This document shows, piece by piece, positions 58,424-64,000 of a DNA stretch of 64,000 nucleotides. The notes under the pieces are model-generated. The model was given only the letters and a program-made list of their open reading frames with translations, was not told the DNA's origin and did no database searches. Numbering within the stretch: position 1 is the first letter of the stretch; each line of letters opens with the position of its first letter. This DNA is from Nitrobacter sp051535215 (GTDB lineage: Bacteria; Pseudomonadota; Alphaproteobacteria; Rhizobiales; Xanthobacteraceae): NCBI RefSeq assembly GCF_051535215.1, contig NZ_JBPPLY010000002.1:62001-126000 (forward strand), written 5' to 3'. The translations under genes and the position numbers were made by a program.

Positions 58424-58614
58424 CGGAGGGCTCCGGGGTCGCGTCATTAGCCAACTGAACTCTGCGAAAGCCGGGTGGAGCTGCGCAGAGTTCATTAAGT
58501 TTTAGCAACGTTGCCGGCATTTTGATGCCGCGATGTGGCAGCCGCCTTGTTTTCGACACGGCGGTTCCATCATGTTCCACCCACCTTTCCCAACTTCCCA
58601 GCGGAGATCAACTT

Positions 58615-59175
58615 ATGCGTTTCCCAAGACTCCTTGCCGTGGCCGCCGTGACGCTCGTGGCGTCCGTTGCCGGCGCCCATGCCCAACATCGTCAGGTTCA
58701 GGCCGGAATCCTCGAATGCGAGGGCGGCCAGAACGTAGGCTATGTGGTCGGCTCGACGACGGAATTGCAGTGCGTCTTCCGCAGCAATACCGGCGCGCCG
58801 CTTGAGCCCTATATCGCGCGGGTGCAGCGTTTCGGCCTCGACCTTGGCGTGACGGAGCAGACCGGGCTCGCCTGGGTGGTCAATGCACCGAGCCACAGGC
58901 TGGGTCCCGGCGCACTGGCCGGTCACTTCGGCGGGGTCGGCGCCAATGCCACGGTCGGCGTCGGCATCGGCGCCAACCTGCTGGTCGGCGGATCCGACAA
59001 TTCGATTTCGCTGCAGCCGCTGAGCCTGCAGGGCCAGACCGGCCTCAGTGCCGTGGCCGGCGTCGTCGACGTCGATCTGCGCCCGGCGGATATGCGTGCG
59101 GCGCCTCGCTACAAGCGGCATCGGCATTCCCATCGCCGCCATCATCACCGGCATCACCATCGCCATCATCACTGA
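58615..59175 (+). CDS. DUF992 secreted protein with poly-histidine tail
   Basis: 186 residues. A signal peptide (LLAVAAVTLVASVAGAHA) precedes a DUF992 core (AGILECEGGQNVGYVVGS, then the Gly-rich GVGIGANLLVGGSDNSISLQPLS). The final ~20 residues are almost all His and Arg (15 His in the last 22 codons), suggesting metal binding. CGGAG lies upstream of the ATG. It is followed by a clear terminator. The role is unknown; the adjacent paralog lacks the tail. Confidence 0.85.
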   Translation: MRFPRLLAVAAVTLVASVAGAHAQHRQVQAGILECEGGQNVGYVVGSTTELQCVFRSNTGAPLEPYIARVQRFGLDLGVTEQTGLAWVVNAPSHRLGPGALAGHFGGVGANATVGVGIGANLLVGGSDNSISLQPLSLQGQTGLSAVAGVVDVDLRPADMRAAPRYKRHRHSHRRHHHRHHHRHHH

Positions 59176-59191
59176 TCGGATCGGACGACCG

Positions 59192-59222
59192 AAGAGGCCC
59201 GCGACAAGCGGGCCTCTTTTTT
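59192..59222 (+). terminator. Rho-independent terminator after first DUF992 gene
   Basis: AAGAGGCCCGC pairs with GCGGGCCTCTT across GACAA, followed by a run of T residues at 59217-59222. Confidence 0.9.
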
Positions 59223-59343
59223 GTTTTTGATGTTCATGGCTGCAAGTTCGCGTCTGGCGAGAGGCGGGCCAGTGTGCGATAAAAATGCCCACGCCATAAG
59301 TGTGGCGGTCCATTTCTGCATCACCATGTCATCCGGAGTTTTC

Positions 59344-59826
59344 ATGCGCGGTATTCCAGCTCTGACGGGCGCTGTGGCGGTGGTCGTCATTTCGATCGCG
59401 GGTGCTCTAGCGCAACAGCCCGCCGAGCGCGTCAAGGTCGGCGTTCTCGAATGCCGCGGCGCAGCCAGCGTGGGATTTATCGTCGGCTCGGTGACCAATC
59501 TCGGTTGCGTGTTTCACATGGAGGGCCTGCCCGAAGATCGCTATGTCGCGACGATCCGCAAGGTCGGCGTCGATCTCGGCATCACCCAGGAATCGGCGCT
59601 GGCCTGGGCCGTCTACGCGCCGGTGGCGCAGCTCGGTCCCGGTGATCTCTCCGGCGACTACGCCGGCGCGCAAGGCAGCGCTTCGATCGGCGTCGGACTT
59701 GGGGGCAACGTGCTGATCGGCGGCTCCGCCAACTCGATCGCCCTGCAACCGCTCAGCATACAGGGACAGGTCGGCCTCAACATTGCGGCCGGTCTCGCCG
59801 CGCTCGAATTGCGTCCGGGGCGTTGA
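59344..59826 (+). CDS. DUF992 secreted protein
   Basis: 160 residues from the ATG at 59344 with CGGAG six bases upstream. A signal peptide (TGAVAVVVISIAGALA) precedes the DUF992 core (VGVLECRGAASVGFIVGS, LGPGDLSGDYAGAQGSA, SIALQPLSIQGQVG). It is a paralog of the preceding gene (the core is clearly alignable) but has no His-rich tail. The function is unknown. Confidence 0.85.
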   Translation: MRGIPALTGAVAVVVISIAGALAQQPAERVKVGVLECRGAASVGFIVGSVTNLGCVFHMEGLPEDRYVATIRKVGVDLGITQESALAWAVYAPVAQLGPGDLSGDYAGAQGSASIGVGLGGNVLIGGSANSIALQPLSIQGQVGLNIAAGLAALELRPGR

Positions 59827-59988
59827 CAACTTTTGGTAAGTCCGGGTCGGCTCCCCCGCAGCGGTTGAACCGCTATTGTACGCCTCACTTTGCCGCACGA
59901 AGTTTTCCCGCTTGCCAAAACCGGAGCGCGGGAGGAGCATCATTGTGCCGACCCAATCATGGGCCGACTTCCAGATCAGGAGGCGGCA

Positions 59989-62064
59989 ATGGGACCAGAC
60001 CCCAGAGGTCCACGAGGCACCCCCCTAGGCACCCAAGCATCGGGCCCCCGGTGCGTTGCGCTGGTGGGCCCTTTCCAGAGCGGTAAAACCACACTTCTCG
60101 AAGCCATCCTTGCCCGAACGGGCGCAATACCCAAAGCAGGCAGCGTCGAGCAGGGCACCAGTGTCGGCGACGCCAGCGCCGAAGCACGCCAGCACAAGAT
60201 GGGCGTCGGGCTGACCTCGGCCACCACCAGCTTCATGGGCGAAACCTATTCCTTTATCGACTGTCCGGGTTCGATCGAATTCGCGCACGACATGCGCGCG
60301 GCGATCCCCGCGGTCGATGCCGCCGTTGTGGTATGCGAGGCCGATGAGCGCAAGCTGCCGCAGTTGCAGATCATCCTGCGTGAACTGGAAGACCAGAACA
60401 TTCCCCGATTTCTGTTTCTCAACAAGATCGACAAGGCGAACAAGCGAGTTCGCGAAACGCTGGCGACGTTGCAGCCGGCATCACGGACGCCGTTGGTGTT
60501 GCGGCAGATTCCGATCTGGAACGGCGACCTGATCGCCGGCTTCGTCGATCTCGCGCTGGAGCGCGCCTTCGTCTATCGCGAGCACATGGCCTCCGAAGTG
60601 GTCCAACTGGACGGAGGCGATCTCGACCGCGAAAAGGAAGCGCGGTTCTCGATGCTGGAGAAACTTGCCGATCACGATGACGCGCTGATGGAGCAATTGC
60701 TCGAGGATATCCCGCCGCCACGTGATGCTGTGTTCGACGATCTCGCGCGCGAATTGCGCGAAGGCCAGATCTGCCCGGTGCTGCTCGGTTCGGCTGCGCG
60801 GGAGAATGGCGTGTTGCGTCTGATGAAGGCGCTCCGGCACGAGGCTCCCGGCATCGGCGCGACCGCGAAGCGCATGGGGGTAGCCGACAGCAGGGAAGCA
60901 CTGGCCTATGTATTCAAGACCGTGCACCTCCAGCACGGCGGCAAGCTGTCGCTGGCGCGGGTGCTGACGGGCCGTTTCGACGATGGCGCCGCGGTGCTGG
61001 CGTCGTCCGGCGAGGGCGGAAAAATCTCCGGCATTCTCGCCGCGACCGGCGCGCAGGAAACCAGGCGGGCATCGGCTGAAGCCGGCGAGATGAGCGCGTT
61101 CGGCAAGCTCGACGCCGTGAAGACCGGCGATACGCTGACGACCGCCAGGGTCGCGCCGCCTTCGCTGGTCAGCGTCGCGGCGGCCGCGCCGGTGCTGGCG
61201 ATGGCGCTCGCAGCCGGAGACCGCAAGGACGATGTCAAGCTTGGGCAGGCTCTCGCCAAGCTCAACGAGGAAGATCCTTCGCTTGCCGTCGTTCACAATC
61301 CGCAGACCCACGATACCGTGCTGTGGGGGCAGGGCGAGATGCATCTGCGCGTCGCGCTGGAGCGACTGCACGATCGTTTCGGCGTCAACGTGAAATCGCA
61401 TCCGCCCGCGATCGGCTATCAGGAGACCATCCGCAAATCCATGACCCAGCGCGGACGCCACAAGAAACAGTCCGGCGGACACGGCCAGTTCGGTGACGTG
61501 GTTCTGGAAATCACGCCGCTGCCGCGCGGTTCGGGCTTTGTCTTTGTCGACAAGATCGTCGGCGGCGCGGTGCCGCGCAACTATATCGGCGCGGTGGAGG
61601 AAGGTGTGGTGGACGGACTCTCGCGCGGTCCCCTCGGCTTTCCGGTGATCGACGTGCAGGTGACGCTGATCGACGGCTCCTATCACAGCGTCGACTCCTC
61701 GGATCAAGCCTTCCGCACCGCGGCGCGCATCGGCGTGACGGAAGCCCTGCCTCAATGCCAGCCGGTGCTGCTGGAGCCGATCCATGTCGTCGAGATCGTT
61801 TGTCCGAGCGAGGCGACGGCGAAGATCAACGCCATCCTGTCGGCGCGGCGCGGCCAGATTCTCGGTTTTGATACCCGTGAGGGCTGGACCGGCTGGGACT
61901 GTGTGCGCGCCATGATGCCGGAAGCCGAGATCGGCGATCTCATCGTCGAACTGCGGTCGGCGACGGCGGGAGCGGGGAGTTTTACCCGCGAGTTCGATCG
62001 CATGGCTGAAGTCAACGGCCGGGCCGCCGACCAGATCATTGCCGCGCGTCGGGTCGCCGCTTAG
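59989..62064 (+). CDS. elongation factor G-like GTPase (atypical paralog)
   Basis: 691 residues from an ATG with AGGAGG upstream (frames extend further without one). The P-loop is GPFQSGKTT (27-35) and the NKID specificity motif is at 145-148. The G2 element reads KMGVGLTS where EF-G has RGITI, and the G3 element reads DCPGSIEF where EF-G has DTPGH; both the switch Thr and the catalytic His are therefore absent. EF-G domains II-V follow. The C-terminus is complete. It likely acts on the ribosome or another target, with changed GTP hydrolysis. Confidence 0.85.
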   Translation: MGPDPRGPRGTPLGTQASGPRCVALVGPFQSGKTTLLEAILARTGAIPKAGSVEQGTSVGDASAEARQHKMGVGLTSATTSFMGETYSFIDCPGSIEFAHDMRAAIPAVDAAVVVCEADERKLPQLQIILRELEDQNIPRFLFLNKIDKANKRVRETLATLQPASRTPLVLRQIPIWNGDLIAGFVDLALERAFVYREHMASEVVQLDGGDLDREKEARFSMLEKLADHDDALMEQLLEDIPPPRDAVFDDLARELREGQICPVLLGSAARENGVLRLMKALRHEAPGIGATAKRMGVADSREALAYVFKTVHLQHGGKLSLARVLTGRFDDGAAVLASSGEGGKISGILAATGAQETRRASAEAGEMSAFGKLDAVKTGDTLTTARVAPPSLVSVAAAAPVLAMALAAGDRKDDVKLGQALAKLNEEDPSLAVVHNPQTHDTVLWGQGEMHLRVALERLHDRFGVNVKSHPPAIGYQETIRKSMTQRGRHKKQSGGHGQFGDVVLEITPLPRGSGFVFVDKIVGGAVPRNYIGAVEEGVVDGLSRGPLGFPVIDVQVTLIDGSYHSVDSSDQAFRTAARIGVTEALPQCQPVLLEPIHVVEIVCPSEATAKINAILSARRGQILGFDTREGWTGWDCVRAMMPEAEIGDLIVELRSATAGAGSFTREFDRMAEVNGRAADQIIAARRVAA

Positions 62065-62192
62065 AGCCCTTGTTCTCGATCGATAGCTTGCGCGTATTCT
62101 GATCGGTCTCCGCTTCGCGCAATACGCGCCAACAGTCGGAGGGCTTGTGCGCCTGATCGTCGGGACCTCGGCTGGCTGCCTTGTTTTGTTAG

Positions 62193-62221
62193 TTACAATG
62201 ATGTATTTTACATCATTGTAA
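62193..62221. promoter_or_regulatory. 29-nt palindrome before the XRE/SulP genes
   Basis: TTACAATGATGTA and TACATCATTGTAA form perfect 13-nt arms around TTT, 47 nt before the XRE frame. A half-similar ACATCATTTATA follows at ~62231. This is a candidate operator; a short stem-loop is also possible. Confidence 0.65.
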
Positions 62222-62267
62222 TCGTGTAAGACATCATTTATAATATCTCAAATATTGATATCGAGCG

Positions 62268-62474
62268 TTGATCACATCCTTTCAGGTGCGGGCAGCGCGC
62301 GCGCTTCTGGGCATTGACCAGAAGCGCTTCGCCGCGCTGGCGGGAATGTCCTTGCCGACCATCCAGTGGATGGAAGCGAGCGAGGGCAAACACGCGCCCA
62401 GCGACGATAGCGGGCGCGGCGTGCGCGGCTTGTACCTGAAAGAGCCGGGACCTCCGCGCCTTTCCGGCGGCTGA
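62268..62474 (+). CDS. XRE-type regulator, apparently shortened
   Basis: 68 residues starting with TTG (no good ribosome-binding site). Residues ~6-40 form an HTH (QVRAARALLGIDQKRFAALAG, MSLPTIQWMEASEG) normal for a family often found next to SulP genes. The rest is only SDDSGRGVRGLYLKEPGPP-like, which resembles the tail of full-length relatives, so about 25 residues appear to be missing between. Alignment was from memory, so this is tentative. Confidence 0.55.
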   Translation: MITSFQVRAARALLGIDQKRFAALAGMSLPTIQWMEASEGKHAPSDDSGRGVRGLYLKEPGPPRLSGG

Positions 62475-62533
62475 GACGGTCACCGAATCGCACTTTCCTG
62501 CGATCTGCGCGCGATGCGAGGACTATGTGTGGG

Positions 62534-64000
62534 ATGAGCATTGCCGACGGACGACCCCACCCAATCCGCCAGCCGACCTTCGCAGAACTGTTCACGCCGA
62601 AACTCCTCACCGTGTTGCGCGAGGGTTACCGCGGCGCCGATTTCCGCGCTGATGTCGTCGCCGGACTCACGTTGGCGATCGTGGCGCTGCCGCTGTCGAT
62701 GGCCATTGCCATCGCTTCCGGCGTCACGCCGGATCGCGGCCTGACCACCGCGATCGTAGGGGGATTTTTTGTCTCGCTGCTCGGTGGCAGCCGGTTTCAG
62801 GTCGGCGGTCCCGCCGGCGCGTTCATCGTGCTGGTGGCGCTGACGGTCGAGCGTCACGGCATCGACGGCGTCATCCTCGCGACATTGATGGCGGGCGTGT
62901 TGCTGATCGCCGCCGGCCTGATGCGGCTTGGCACCTACATCAAGTTCATTCCCTATCCGGTTACGGTGGGGTTCACCGCCGGCATCGGCGTCATCATCTT
63001 TGCCAGTCAGATCAAGGACCTTCTTGGAATCACGCTGGCGCAGGAGCCGAGCCAGCTTATTCCGAAGCTCGCGGCGCTGGCGCGGGCCGGCAACACCGTC
63101 AGCATGCCCGCGATCGCGGTCAGCGTTGTCGCCATCGTCATCATCGTGGGCTTGAAGAAACTGCGGCCGACCTGGCCCGGCATGTTGATCGCGATCGTGG
63201 TCGCCGCCGGTGCCGCATGGGCGCTGTCGTTGCCGGTGGAGACGATCGGCACGCGCTTCGGCGGAATTCCGCGCGAACTCCCGTGGCCGGTCTGGCCTGC
63301 ATTCTCGCTCGACAAGATGCAGGCGGTGTTTCCTGACGCCGTGGCGTTCGCGCTGCTCGGATCGATCGAGTCGCTGTTGTCCGCGGTGGTGGCGGACGGC
63401 ATGACCGGACGGCGGCATCGTTCGAATTGCGAATTGATGGCGCAGGGCATCGCCAATGTCGCTTCCGCCCTGTTCGGCGGCATCTGCGTTACCGGATTGA
63501 TCGCGAGGACCGCAACCAACATCCGCGCCGGCGCTCGTGGTCCTGTCGCGGGGATGCTGCATTCGGCATTCCTGCTGCTGTTCATGCTGATCGCGGCGCC
63601 CCTTGCAAGTTATATTCCGCTTGCGGCGTTGGCTGCGGTGCTGGCGATTGTTGCCTGGAACATGGTCGAGAAGCGCGAATTCGTCACCCTGATCCGCGCA
63701 TCGCGAGGTGACGCGGTCGTCCTGCTCGCCACCTTCCTGTTGACTATCTTCCGCGATCTCACCGAGGGCATTCTGGTCGGATTCGCGCTCGGTGCGGTGC
63801 TGTTCATCAACCGCATGGCGCAGACCATCGGCGTTGAAGCCGACATTCCGCTGGTGGCCGAGGACAAGGCCGACGACGCCAATGGCGATCGTCAGCCCTA
63901 CGATGCCGCGCTGGTGGCTGATCCGGACGTCGTCATATACCGCATCACCGGGGCATTCTTCTTTGGTGCGGCGTCCGAGGTAGGGTCGGTGCTCGATGCG
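62534..64000 (+). CDS. SulP-family anion transporter, N-terminal 489 residues (partial)
   Basis: The frame from the ATG at 62534 is open to the window end. The N-terminus (FRADVVAGLTLAIVALPLSMAIAIASG) is the SulP signature; about ten to twelve hydrophobic segments follow, with GGPAGAFIVLVALTV and ADGMTGRRHRSNCELMAQGIAN typical of SulP. The last ~30 residues (VVIYRITGAFFFGAA) start the cytoplasmic STAS domain. It probably imports sulfate, bicarbonate or another anion. The alternative ATG at 62525 is less well placed. Confidence 0.92.
   Translation, partial: MSIADGRPHPIRQPTFAELFTPKLLTVLREGYRGADFRADVVAGLTLAIVALPLSMAIAIASGVTPDRGLTTAIVGGFFVSLLGGSRFQVGGPAGAFIVLVALTVERHGIDGVILATLMAGVLLIAAGLMRLGTYIKFIPYPVTVGFTAGIGVIIFASQIKDLLGITLAQEPSQLIPKLAALARAGNTVSMPAIAVSVVAIVIIVGLKKLRPTWPGMLIAIVVAAGAAWALSLPVETIGTRFGGIPRELPWPVWPAFSLDKMQAVFPDAVAFALLGSIESLLSAVVADGMTGRRHRSNCELMAQGIANVASALFGGICVTGLIARTATNIRAGARGPVAGMLHSAFLLLFMLIAAPLASYIPLAALAAVLAIVAWNMVEKREFVTLIRASRGDAVVLLATFLLTIFRDLTEGILVGFALGAVLFINRMAQTIGVEADIPLVAEDKADDANGDRQPYDAALVADPDVVIYRITGAFFFGAASEVGSVLDA

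Noticed and set aside
59100..59175. His-codon tract considered as a simple-sequence expansion artefact
   Set aside because: It is in frame, ends in a stop just before a terminator, and fits a metal-binding C-terminal tail, so it was kept as part of the DUF992 gene.

Overview
The window is chromosomal DNA, roughly 60% GC or more, from an alphaproteobacterium. Gene content and intergenic repeats fit the Nitrobacteraceae/Bradyrhizobiaceae (Bradyrhizobium, Rhodopseudomonas, Nitrobacter, Afipia lineage). The supporting signs are small orphan proteins of the kind found there, DUF992, DUF3422, DUF2160 and DUF4170 proteins, a rhizobial-type glycerol ABC operon, and several copies of a palindromic intergenic element typical of these genomes. 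Species was not determined. I found no tRNA, rRNA, CRISPR array, phage or intact insertion sequence.

Layout. 1-9.8 kb: surface-polysaccharide island, with the end of rfbC, then rfbD, two very large translationally coupled multidomain glycosyltransferases, an unrecognised 297-residue protein, a family-4 glycosyltransferase and a HAD phosphatase. 10-13 kb: small orphan genes, a PadR-like regulator and a formate/nitrite transporter. 13.2-16.5 kb: one STAND-type ATPase carrying eleven near-identical TPR units. 17-25 kb: mostly housekeeping (DUF2478 protein, nitronate monooxygenase, DUF3422 membrane protein, trhO-slyX, CsbD stress protein, chemoreceptor). 25.2-30.2 kb: an RND efflux operon with its TetR regulator and an upstream palindrome. 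30.5-36.7 kb: a fatty-acid beta-oxidation operon (fadE-like, thiolase, fadJ-like, thioesterase).

37.2-46.0 kb: glycerol uptake and catabolism (GlpR repressor, GlpD, then GlpS-GlpT-GlpP-GlpQ, a DUF2160 protein and GlpV). The two ATPase subunits show complementary defects that predict one degenerate ATP site. 46-50 kb: DUF1993 protein, a SoxC/SoxD-like sulfite dehydrogenase pair and a membrane-anchored DJ-1/PfpI protein. 50.5-53.7 kb: glyoxylate-shunt isocitrate lyase, divergent from a ScfR/RamB-type regulator with a perfect 27-nt palindrome between them, so fatty-acid and acetate use are represented at two loci. 53.8-59.8 kb: small conserved proteins, a PQQ-type sugar dehydrogenase, a GST, an aspartate aminotransferase and two DUF992 secreted proteins. 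59.9-64 kb: an EF-G-like GTPase lacking two hallmark catalytic residues, an apparently shortened XRE regulator next to a 29-nt palindrome, and a SulP anion transporter running off the end.

No clear novel defence or mobile system was found. The most interesting signals are the asymmetric glycerol ABC ATPases, the atypical EF-G paralog, the TPR-expanded STAND protein, the perfect palindromes at three regulated promoters, and a dispersed repeat that supplies the stop codon of the chemoreceptor.
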